A DNA stretch of 64,000 nt from Shewanella aestuarii. Lineage in GTDB: Bacteria; Pseudomonadota; Gammaproteobacteria; Enterobacterales; Shewanellaceae. The DNA is taken from contig NZ_BMOT01000001.1 in the NCBI RefSeq assembly GCF_014647215.1, positions 372,001 through 436,000 of the forward strand, written 5' to 3'. The notes below the pieces were generated by a model, which was not told where the DNA came from, searched no databases, and saw only the letters and a list, made by a program, of their open reading frames with translations. Both the position numbers and the translations under genes were made by a program. Below are positions 56,270 to 64,000 of the stretch, one piece after another; the first letter of the stretch is position 1; each line of letters opens with the position of its first letter.

Positions 56270-57160
56270 TTATAAATCTTTGTAGAGAGTATCTATCCAT
56301 TTGTCTTCATTAATAAATGCCCAACTCCAAGTTTTATACTGTTCGGGTAGCCCCATCTTTTTTATGTCCTGCAAACTGTGGCCCTGATCTTTATGTGCTT
56401 TCATCCAATTTATACTGTCATCCAACATATGCTTGAATTTCAATAAATCGCTTTTATTGGCTAAGTCACCATGACCAGGAATAATTTGCACATTATCATC
56501 AATTTTTGCGATCACGGCTGCAACATTATCTCGATAACCCATTACTGAACCGCCACCATCTAAATCAACATAGGGAAACCTATCTTTAAAGAACAGATCG
56601 CCCATATGAATGACATTGGCTTTTTCCCAACGCACAACACTGTCACCATCGGTATGACCTGGGCCTAAGTGAAACACATCTAAGGTGTCTTGATTAAAGT
56701 GAATCGAAATATGATCAGAGAATGTGATAACCGGTAATGCACTGGATGGTGTTTTACTGTCAGATGATAAACGTTTTAGCACATTATGATGAGCCACTAT
56801 GGTCCCTTTTTCACCAAAGTGAGCATTACCACCTGTATGATCACCATGGTAATGGGTATTGACTATGTATTTGGGCATACCAGCTTGGAGCATATTAAGA
56901 GAAGCGGTAATTTTATCTGCCAGCGGCGCAAATTGGTCATCAATAATCAATAATCCATCCGTGCCAACTGAGACGCCAATATTGCCGCCCGCGCCGACAA
57001 ACATATAGGTTGATTCCGTCAACTGGGTGGATGTGATTGCGACATCTTTAAATCTATCATCAGCAACACTTTGTCCCGCTAACGTCATTCCAACAATAAG
57101 AGCACAAGTTGATATGTTTTTTAAACGTTTATTTCTATTAGCTAAAGTATTAAATAACAT
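56270..57160 (-). CDS. Exported metallo-beta-lactamase-fold hydrolase
   Basis: A 296-residue zinc hydrolase with a signal peptide (about 33 residues, ending SVA), hence periplasmic. The metal site is complete: HYHGDHTGG (His103, His105, Asp107, His108), GPGHTDGD (third His), HMGDLFF (bridging Asp) and IPGHGDL. The family is broad, including true beta-lactamases, lactonases and quinoprotein-associated hydrolases. The active site alone does not tell which. It lies just upstream in sequence of an RND efflux operon on the same strand, with a short gap, so it might be cotranscribed at the end of that operon. Confidence 0.85.
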   Translation of the reverse strand: MLFNTLANRNKRLKNISTCALIVGMTLAGQSVADDRFKDVAITSTQLTESTYMFVGAGGNIGVSVGTDGLLIIDDQFAPLADKITASLNMLQAGMPKYIVNTHYHGDHTGGNAHFGEKGTIVAHHNVLKRLSSDSKTPSSALPVITFSDHISIHFNQDTLDVFHLGPGHTDGDSVVRWEKANVIHMGDLFFKDRFPYVDLDGGGSVMGYRDNVAAVIAKIDDNVQIIPGHGDLANKSDLLKFKHMLDDSINWMKAHKDQGHSLQDIKKMGLPEQYKTWSWAFINEDKWIDTLYKDL

Positions 57161-57190
57161 GATTTATCCTAAAGTTAATTTGCAATATAA

Positions 57191-60100
57191 CTACACAGTC
57201 CAAGGTAGCAGTTTTTTGGCAAATTTGTCAGCGAGGCCCAATCTAATCGCCGCGTTATGACGCAAAATATACAGTCCTTGGTAACACAATGGCACTAAAT
57301 ATAAGCTTGTTATGGTGGAGAAGGTGAGTCCGCCAATAATTGCTATCGCCATTGGTGAGTATGGTGGACCACCACCGCCGATTTGAGTATCTCCCATCGC
57401 TAAGGGCACTAATCCCAACACGGTAGTCGCAACCGTCATTAACACGGGGCGCAAACGCGTGATGCACACATTGATTATCGTATCTGACAACTTATCAAGT
57501 CCTGGAGTCATTTGATTAATTTGGTCTACTAACACAATGCCATTATTAACTACGATCCCCATTAGAATAAGGATCCCTATCATAGACATTACTGACATGG
57601 GGGTAGCTGTTATCCATAATGCCCAAAACACCCCTGTGATAGAGAATAGGATTGAAGTAATAATTGCAGTTGGCAGTAATAATGACTCAAACAATGCCGC
57701 CATAACGATATAAATCATTACGATTGCCAGTAGCATGTTAACTGCCATGATAGATTGATCTTCATCCTGACGTTCAAACCCGCCACGCAATGAATAGTCA
57801 TAACCATAGGGAAAATTAATAGAATCCATTACCCGAGAGATTTGCTTTTGCGCCTCTTCGGTTGTCATATCATCTAAATTAGCACCTATGGATAACGCGG
57901 TTTGGCGATTGTAGTGTTTGATACTGTCAAAGCGCGGCACTATGTTGATTTGCGCTAAGCTATCTAAGGTATACACACGATTATCTTTACGTAATATTGG
58001 CAGCTGTTTTAAGCGCTCTAATGAATATTGCCATGATTTATCGTACGCAAGTTCAATTCTTAATTCGCCTGACGGGTCATGTCGAAATGATCTTAATGGT
58101 GTGCCTCTTAGTGCTAAGGCAATACTAGAAGCCACTTCATTAAGTTTAACGTCAAGCCTTGCAGCCATTTCACGATCAACTATCACTACCACTTCCTGCT
58201 GTGCACTATTCACTTCGGAGCGAACATCGACTAAGCCTTCAATATCGTTTAATAAGGGCACAACTTGATTACTTAAACGAATAAGCTCAGAAGTGGAACG
58301 GCCGGTTAAAGTGACTCTGACACCATTTTGATCGTTACCCCAACCAAATTGCGGTGTGGCTATCGAGAACTTAGGAAATCCTTCACGGATATTCTTCTTG
58401 AGTTCTTTCATGTCGATATCAAGATCTTTTTGCAAAATGATGGTGGATTGCACATCGTGAGGTGCGTAATAGCTGTAAACCGCATCGATGTGAAACTTAT
58501 CTTTATTGGCATATAAATAAGCTTCCATTTCAGATACTAAGGCTTCAGTCACTCGCAGGGCATGTCTGCCTTCTAACTGATAATTAATATAAAGGCGATC
58601 ATTGCCTTCACCGTCACCTTGATCTTGTTGCACCATAGATAAAGGTAAAGCGGTTGAAACCAATATCAACACAGAAATGAAGGCTGAACGTTTAGGTCTT
58701 GCCAATACCCAGGTCAAACTATGGTGGTAAAATGAGGCTAATTTTCCTTTTTTTTCATTTAGATCAATATCAAAGTGAAATGTGTTTAACATTAATGGAA
58801 TTAGTGTTTTAGCCACCAACAATGATGCGGCTAACGAGATACAAATGGCGATAGCCACATGCTCAAGGAAGATAGTAAGTTGTACCTTCACTCCAAAAAT
58901 ATTAGGTAAAAATACAATAGCTGTGGTCAAAGTACCTGCTAATACGGCCAGGGATACTTTATCTACTCCGGCTAATACTGCCTTTTCATTGGCTTTAAGC
59001 TGCTTAGTGTCATCGATATGACCCGCTTGTTTTTCCTGTAACACACTTTCTGTTACTACGACGGCATTATCAATTAGCATACCGACAGCGAGTAATAATC
59101 CCATCATCGACAGAATGTTTAGGCTGTAGCCAAGAAAATACATCCCCGCTAATGTCATACAAAGTGAGATAGGCACAGATGAAACCACCACTAGGGTCAT
59201 CTTCAAATTGCGTAAAAACAGATACAAGACACCAAATGATAGTAGGGCCCCTAGCAAACCTGATAACAATAAATCTTGTAGTGAGGATTTAACCCCAAAG
59301 GCCTGATCTTCCATAATAAACAGTTTAACGCCGTTAAATTGTTTATCTTGTTTTGTCAGCTCGATAACTTTCATCACTCGGTCAGAGACTTCAACTAAGT
59401 TCGCACCTGATTCTTTAAATACATCCACACCTACAGCATATTTTTGGTCTAGATGACGGCCTTCAATTTTTTCTGGTAAAGCAAAATGAACTTTAGCAAT
59501 ATCACCTAGGGTGATCCCTGGAATAAGAACTAAATTATTGATGTCATCAAGGTTGGTAAATTCTCCTTTGGGCGAGACTTGGAAAACATGACCATCACTT
59601 TTTAAGGTACCCGCATTAATAACAAAGTTTTGCGCTAGTAAACGACTTTGTAAGATTTGATTATTGATGCCACTGGCAATTAACTTGTCGGCATCAATTC
59701 GAATATCAATCTGTTTTTGCTCTACGCCATACAGAGTGACCTTTGATACGCCATCAACGCGCTCTAGAGGCTTACGTAGCTGTTTATCCAGCAAATCAAA
59801 GGCATTAGAAAGCTCTTTTTCGCTAGAGATACGAATTGTCAGTACAGGCATGTCAGCGGTTGAAAACTGCTGAATAATTACGCGCTCTAAATCTTTGGGT
59901 AATAAATGCCTGACTGAATCAATTTTCTCACGTGCTTCTAGGCTTTTAGTGGCAACCTTTTCTCCCCACTTAAGGTTTAGCTGGATAAAGGCGCCATCTT
60001 GGGTGGAATCTGAATGTAATTCTTCAATGCCTCCAATAGTGGCAAGCGCTTCTTCAAGCACCTTAGTGATGTCCCGTTCAACTTCAGCAGGGCTAGAGCC

Positions 60101-60256
60101 TTTATAAGGCACTTGCACCATGATTTGTGGAATATCAATACCTGGAAACATCTCTAGCGGTAACATTCTGCTAGCCGCCATACCAAACAACATGATTGCA
60201 ACAAAAAACATGCTGGTGGTTACGGGGCGCTTTAACGCAAGATTAGTGATGTTCAT
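57191..60256 (-). CDS. RND efflux permease, second of a pair
   Basis: A 1021-residue inner-membrane proton antiporter with the N-terminal helix, porter domain, helix block, second porter domain and C-terminal helix block of the HAE type. TM4 has VGMLIDNAVVVTESV, with the proton-relay Asp; the second half carries GIVVNNGIVLVDQINQM. Its start overlaps the stop of the upstream permease by four bases (ATGA), so both are made together. Two different permeases behind one fusion protein recall MdtBC, which assemble as a mixed trimer. The cargo is unknown. Confidence 0.9.
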   Translation of the reverse strand: MNITNLALKRPVTTSMFFVAIMLFGMAASRMLPLEMFPGIDIPQIMVQVPYKGSSPAEVERDITKVLEEALATIGGIEELHSDSTQDGAFIQLNLKWGEKVATKSLEAREKIDSVRHLLPKDLERVIIQQFSTADMPVLTIRISSEKELSNAFDLLDKQLRKPLERVDGVSKVTLYGVEQKQIDIRIDADKLIASGINNQILQSRLLAQNFVINAGTLKSDGHVFQVSPKGEFTNLDDINNLVLIPGITLGDIAKVHFALPEKIEGRHLDQKYAVGVDVFKESGANLVEVSDRVMKVIELTKQDKQFNGVKLFIMEDQAFGVKSSLQDLLLSGLLGALLSFGVLYLFLRNLKMTLVVVSSVPISLCMTLAGMYFLGYSLNILSMMGLLLAVGMLIDNAVVVTESVLQEKQAGHIDDTKQLKANEKAVLAGVDKVSLAVLAGTLTTAIVFLPNIFGVKVQLTIFLEHVAIAICISLAASLLVAKTLIPLMLNTFHFDIDLNEKKGKLASFYHHSLTWVLARPKRSAFISVLILVSTALPLSMVQQDQGDGEGNDRLYINYQLEGRHALRVTEALVSEMEAYLYANKDKFHIDAVYSYYAPHDVQSTIILQKDLDIDMKELKKNIREGFPKFSIATPQFGWGNDQNGVRVTLTGRSTSELIRLSNQVVPLLNDIEGLVDVRSEVNSAQQEVVVIVDREMAARLDVKLNEVASSIALALRGTPLRSFRHDPSGELRIELAYDKSWQYSLERLKQLPILRKDNRVYTLDSLAQINIVPRFDSIKHYNRQTALSIGANLDDMTTEEAQKQISRVMDSINFPYGYDYSLRGGFERQDEDQSIMAVNMLLAIVMIYIVMAALFESLLLPTAIITSILFSITGVFWALWITATPMSVMSMIGILILMGIVVNNGIVLVDQINQMTPGLDKLSDTIINVCITRLRPVLMTVATTVLGLVPLAMGDTQIGGGGPPYSPMAIAIIGGLTFSTITSLYLVPLCYQGLYILRHNAAIRLGLADKFAKKLLPWTV

Positions 60257-63200
60257 ATGCTTGCCTCCGCAGCAGTCGATAATTCTGCAGGGACAGTGTA
60301 AGTTTTACGATCGAATAAACCGTATAAGCATGGAATAACCAGTAAGGTAAGTAAGGTAGACAGAAGTAAACCAAAAATAACGGTAATCGCCATTGGCGCT
60401 CTAACTTCGCTACCGTCACCCATTCCTATCGCCATTGGTAATAAACCTAATGCCGTGGTCAGTGTAGTCATAAGAATAGGGCGTAAACGTGATTTGGCGG
60501 CCTGTTCGATGGCATTTAATTTATCCATACCATCTAGACGTAATTGATTGATCCTATCAACCAACACAATGGCATTGTTAACCACAATACCCGCCAACAT
60601 AATTAAGCCAATAAATACCACAACACTTAAGTGAGTGTTGGTAATAAATAAACCCAGAATACTACCAGCCACAGCCATAGGAATTGCGATTAAAATAAAT
60701 AATGGGTGCAGAAGTGATTCAAACTGACTAGCCATAACTAAATAAACTAAGAATATGGCTAACACTAAGGCAATTTTCAATGAGTTGAATGAATGTTCCA
60801 TCTCTTCATTTTGACCACCAAAGTTAGTTTGAATTGATGCAGAGAACTGCTGTTGAGCCAATATTAGTTTAGCTTCTGCTACCGCATCACTTAAGTCACC
60901 AAAGCCAAGGTTTGCAGATACAATTGCCACGCGTTGCTGACTTATGCGGTTAATCGCAGAAGGGCCTACTTGTAATTGAATGTCCGCGACAGCACTTAAA
61001 GGGATTGGTTGTGAACTATTTGGATTGATGATGAGTGCATCAATGTCAGATATTTGATCGCGCTCTGATAATTCACTGCGAACCAAAATATCCACTTTAC
61101 GGTCACGAACAGTATATTGACTCGCAACAGTACCACCGACGCGCTGGGCTATTCGTGCGGCAACTGTTGGTGCATCCATACCTAGCGCGGCAAGTCTTTG
61201 ATGATCAAATTGAATACTGATCTCAGGCTGTCCATCACGTAAGCTAGTATTCAAATCTGTAAATCGTGACGATTGAGCAAGGGCATCCACCAGCTTATCA
61301 GCGCTGCTTTTTAATTGCGCTAAATCGTAGCCTGATAATTCAATTTCTAATGGCGTTTTAAAGCTAAATAACTCTGGTTGCTCAATTTTTGCATCTAGTT
61401 CCGGGATCCTTTTGGCTGCTTGTCGCAATATAGATGCGACAGATTCAAACGCGGTAGGATGTGTCAGTACAACCTGAAGTCTACCCCAGTTTTCTCCGCC
61501 TCTCGCTGTGTCAGAGGTCATCAGACCGCCACTACCGGCTTGGCTAAAGGTGTGCTTTACATCAGGATTGTCAGTAATCGTCAGTGCCAGTTGTTGTAGC
61601 ACTTTATCGGTTTCGCTGACTTCTGTGCCTGGAGGTAATAACAGTTCAACATAAAACTCGCCCTGGTTCATCGGTGGGATCAATTCCATCCCTAATTTTG
61701 GCAGCAAACTACCTGCACCTAGGGTAATACCCAGTGCGACTAGTAATGTCAGAACTTGATGTTTGAGCACATTATCGAGCAAATGGTCGTACACTTTGGC
61801 TAATGCGTTATAACCATAGTTAAATACTGTTGCCAGAGGGCGCATAATAAGGCCGAATAACCAACTGACAAATCGAACCATCACAATTCCGAAGGTGAGT
61901 AAACCCGCAGGAATATATCGGAAAAGTAATTTAAACGGCCAACTAATCACTGCAAGAGTGTAATAGCGCACTTTTTCAAATCGAGTTGTTGGCTTAACTT
62001 GAGGTTGAACTTCTGTCGATGGCGGCAGACTTTTAAATCCCTGACGCGACGCTAACATCGGGATGGCTGTTAATGCGATAAATAGTGATGCAAGTAAGGC
62101 AAAGGTCACGGTGAGTGCTTGGTCGGAAAACAAGGCGCCGGCAATGCCGTCAACAAACACTAAAGGAACAAAAACCGCCAATGTTGTGAGGGTAGATGCC
62201 ACAATTGCACCAGAGACCTCTTGGCAACCAGCAATTGCTGCCTGCATTTTACTTAAGCCCTGAGACTGGTATCTGTCGATATTTTCGAGTACCACAATCG
62301 CGTTATCAACCAACAACCCAATTGCTAATGCTATACCTCCTAAAGACATAATATTGAGACTAATATCAGCAAAGTACATCATGTTAAATGTGGCAATAAC
62401 TGAGAAGGGGATTGAGATAGAAATAATTAACGTTGCTAAGATATTACGTAAAAATAAGTAAATCACTAACATGGCTAATATGCTACCAATTAGGGCTGAT
62501 GATGTGACCTCATTCACGGCACTTTCAATAAACTCAGATTGGTCATAAATAATGTTAAGCTGTTTATTTTCATCAGCCTGATTAATTTTGTCTAATTCTG
62601 CTTGCAATTTTTTTGCTACAGTAACCGTATTAGCATCACCTTCTTTATAAATAGCGAGTTCGATAGACTCAACGGCACCAATTCGAGTTATATCGCTACG
62701 TTCTTTATATGCGTCACTGATTTGTGCTACTTCGCTTAAGCGAACTAAAGTCTGTCCATCACGAAAAATGATAACATTTCCTAACTCTTCCAGTGAATTA
62801 AATTGATTCAAGGTTCTGACTAAATACTCTTTATCGCTTTGAATCACTTTACCTGCAGAAAGGTTAATGTTCTCTTGATTGATCCTTTGTTTAATATCAT
62901 CAGCGTTTAAGTTTAATTGGGCGAGTTTTTGCTGATTCAGTAAAATATGAACTTCTTGTTCAAGACCGCCTGATAATCTGACCGCAGCAACACCTGAAAG
63001 GGCTTCTAAGCGACGTTTTAATTCTTCTTCAGCAAATGTACGCATTTGCTTAAGGTTAGTCTCAGTTGCATCAGGCACTGAAAACGCTAAACGCATAATT
63101 GGATCAAGGTTTGGGTTGAACCTTAATAACAGCGGTTTATTGATATCTAGTGGTAGTTCAATCGTGTCCAGCTTTTCACGTACTTCGAGGCTTGCCATAT

Positions 63201-63504
63201 CCATATTGCTGCCCCATTCAAACTCAAGTACCACATCAGACATACCTGAGCGAGAGATAGAGCTAATTTTTCTTAAGCCCTTTACAACACCAACAGCTTC
63301 TTCGATGGGTTTGGAAACCAGTTGCTCAATTTCAACGGGTGCTGCGCCATCATAAGCGGTACGAATAGTCACACTAGGGTAGCTCAAATCGGGTAGTAAC
63401 ATGACTGCGAGTCGGCTAAATCCGACCATGCCAAATAGCATAACTGCAAGCATGAACATCCAAACCGTCACAGGACGATTAACAGAAGTTTTAATGATTG
63501 ACAT
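60253..63504 (-). CDS. RND efflux permease, first of a pair
   Basis: A 1083-residue RND antiporter, with TM4 containing IGLLVDNAIVVLENI and the second repeat AGIVVNNAIVLVDRINQL. Compared with its partner it has an insertion in the middle cytoplasmic/helix region (about residues 490-560, with STEVQPQVKPTTRFEKV followed by extra hydrophobic stretches). It follows the membrane-fusion gene by 12 bases. Together with the downstream permease and the fusion protein it should form a drug or detergent efflux pump; an outer-membrane channel gene is not in the window. Confidence 0.9.
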   Translation of the reverse strand: MSIIKTSVNRPVTVWMFMLAVMLFGMVGFSRLAVMLLPDLSYPSVTIRTAYDGAAPVEIEQLVSKPIEEAVGVVKGLRKISSISRSGMSDVVLEFEWGSNMDMASLEVREKLDTIELPLDINKPLLLRFNPNLDPIMRLAFSVPDATETNLKQMRTFAEEELKRRLEALSGVAAVRLSGGLEQEVHILLNQQKLAQLNLNADDIKQRINQENINLSAGKVIQSDKEYLVRTLNQFNSLEELGNVIIFRDGQTLVRLSEVAQISDAYKERSDITRIGAVESIELAIYKEGDANTVTVAKKLQAELDKINQADENKQLNIIYDQSEFIESAVNEVTSSALIGSILAMLVIYLFLRNILATLIISISIPFSVIATFNMMYFADISLNIMSLGGIALAIGLLVDNAIVVLENIDRYQSQGLSKMQAAIAGCQEVSGAIVASTLTTLAVFVPLVFVDGIAGALFSDQALTVTFALLASLFIALTAIPMLASRQGFKSLPPSTEVQPQVKPTTRFEKVRYYTLAVISWPFKLLFRYIPAGLLTFGIVMVRFVSWLFGLIMRPLATVFNYGYNALAKVYDHLLDNVLKHQVLTLLVALGITLGAGSLLPKLGMELIPPMNQGEFYVELLLPPGTEVSETDKVLQQLALTITDNPDVKHTFSQAGSGGLMTSDTARGGENWGRLQVVLTHPTAFESVASILRQAAKRIPELDAKIEQPELFSFKTPLEIELSGYDLAQLKSSADKLVDALAQSSRFTDLNTSLRDGQPEISIQFDHQRLAALGMDAPTVAARIAQRVGGTVASQYTVRDRKVDILVRSELSERDQISDIDALIINPNSSQPIPLSAVADIQLQVGPSAINRISQQRVAIVSANLGFGDLSDAVAEAKLILAQQQFSASIQTNFGGQNEEMEHSFNSLKIALVLAIFLVYLVMASQFESLLHPLFILIAIPMAVAGSILGLFITNTHLSVVVFIGLIMLAGIVVNNAIVLVDRINQLRLDGMDKLNAIEQAAKSRLRPILMTTLTTALGLLPMAIGMGDGSEVRAPMAITVIFGLLLSTLLTLLVIPCLYGLFDRKTYTVPAELSTAAEASI

Positions 63505-63516
63505 AAAATCGCTCCG

Positions 63517-64000
63517 TTATCTAATAGCCGCAACATTTAAGGGATTAATCACTTCTACAAGAGACTGATCTTTCAGATTTTGTTGGCCACGGATGACGAT
63601 TTGTTCGCCTAAAGCTACGCCTGATATAATTTCTACAGTATTATCTTGACGATATCCTAAGTTGACGACTCTACGTTCGGCGATCGTGTCTTTGATAACA
63701 TATAACGCTTGGGTATCATCTTGATTGATTAACGCGTTATATGGCACTGTAATTACATCATCATGGGTATCGTATTTAATTTCTACCCGAGTAAACATAC
63801 CGGCTTTTAATTGAGCCTTTTTATTGGGTACGGCTAAGGTCACTTTAAAGGTGCCACTTTGGGCATCAACAATTGGGCTAATTCTTAGGACAGTTGCATC
63901 GACCAAATTATTATCGTGCTGATTCTGACGCACACTTGCATGTTGGCCTAAGCGTAAGCTCGGGAGTTGCTGCTCTGGTAAATGCACGATACCGTGGAGT
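63517..64000 (-). CDS. RND efflux membrane-fusion protein, C-terminal part (runs off the right edge)
   Basis: The visible C-terminal part of a periplasmic adaptor of the HlyD/AcrA type: LPSLRLGQHASVR, the beta-barrel strand AQLKAGMFTRVEI, VTVPYNALI and the end VIRGQQNLKDQSLVEVI. A GTG at 63985-63987 could be mistaken for a start, but the frame remains open to the window edge and the sequence there is mid-domain, so the gene continues. It is first in the efflux operon as far as seen. Confidence 0.88.
   Translation of the reverse strand, partial: LHGIVHLPEQQLPSLRLGQHASVRQNQHDNNLVDATVLRISPIVDAQSGTFKVTLAVPNKKAQLKAGMFTRVEIKYDTHDDVITVPYNALINQDDTQALYVIKDTIAERRVVNLGYRQDNTVEIISGVALGEQIVIRGQQNLKDQSLVEVINPLNVAAIR

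Overview
The window looks like a chromosomal segment of a marine gammaproteobacterium, most likely Shewanella or a close relative. The evidence is gene content and order: a divergent ald/lrp pair, then ftsK-lolA-rarA-crcB-serS; a tusDCBE operon; yccA; punR/punC; several c-di-GMP enzymes; and a TonB-receptor alpha-glucan locus of the kind found in marine Alteromonadales. Base composition is moderately AT-rich. This is inference from recognised proteins; no database search was run.

Layout. (1) Positions 1-18.4 kb are mainly an alpha-glucan (maltodextrin/starch) utilisation locus. It holds a GH97 alpha-glucosidase, a minus-strand set (TonB-dependent receptor, flavin-dependent halogenase-like protein, periplasmic GH13, lipoprotein GH13) and a plus-strand pair (cytoplasmic GH13 alpha-glucosidase, FucP/GluP-type sugar transporter). 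Copies of a 14-bp LacI-type palindrome (TGCATACGTATKCA) lie in front of the GH97 gene and in the divergent promoter region, so these units are probably one regulon whose regulator lies outside the window. selO, a trmY-like gene and a diguanylate cyclase sit between. (2) 18.7-36.2 kb is conserved housekeeping DNA: an RNA methyltransferase, a GAF-GGDEF-EAL protein, ald/lrp, ftsK-lolA-rarA-crcB, serS, tusDCBE, yccA, punR/punC and a tRNA-Ser(UGA).

(3) 36.1-44.8 kb is an integration hot spot at the 3' end of that tRNA gene. A compact element of about 4.6 kb is bounded by 31-bp direct repeats (36134-36164 and 40726-40756). It contains a tyrosine integrase, a structured non-coding block and a complete type II-A (Ec86/Sen2-like) retron: promoter, msr-msd RNA with an 18-bp msd stem, an intrinsic terminator, a nucleoside-deoxyribosyltransferase-like effector and a retron reverse transcriptase. 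The retron is the most interesting system here and is presumably anti-phage. Beyond the distal repeat lie two successively more decayed integrase relics (about 40.84 and 44.6 kb), so the site has been used repeatedly. Between the relics sit genes that look transferred: a small secreted protein, a GC-richer DUF1254-type protein and a small membrane protein. They are flanked by sequences resembling degenerate integron attC sites.

(4) 45-64 kb returns to chromosomal genes: agmatine deiminase with an amidase-signature enzyme, a long RecX-like protein, a Sel1-repeat protein, a large Cache/HAMP/PAS/GGDEF/EAL protein, an RsuA-type pseudouridine synthase, an AI-2E-type permease, a secreted metallo-beta-lactamase-fold hydrolase, and an RND efflux operon with two permeases whose membrane-fusion subunit runs off the right edge.
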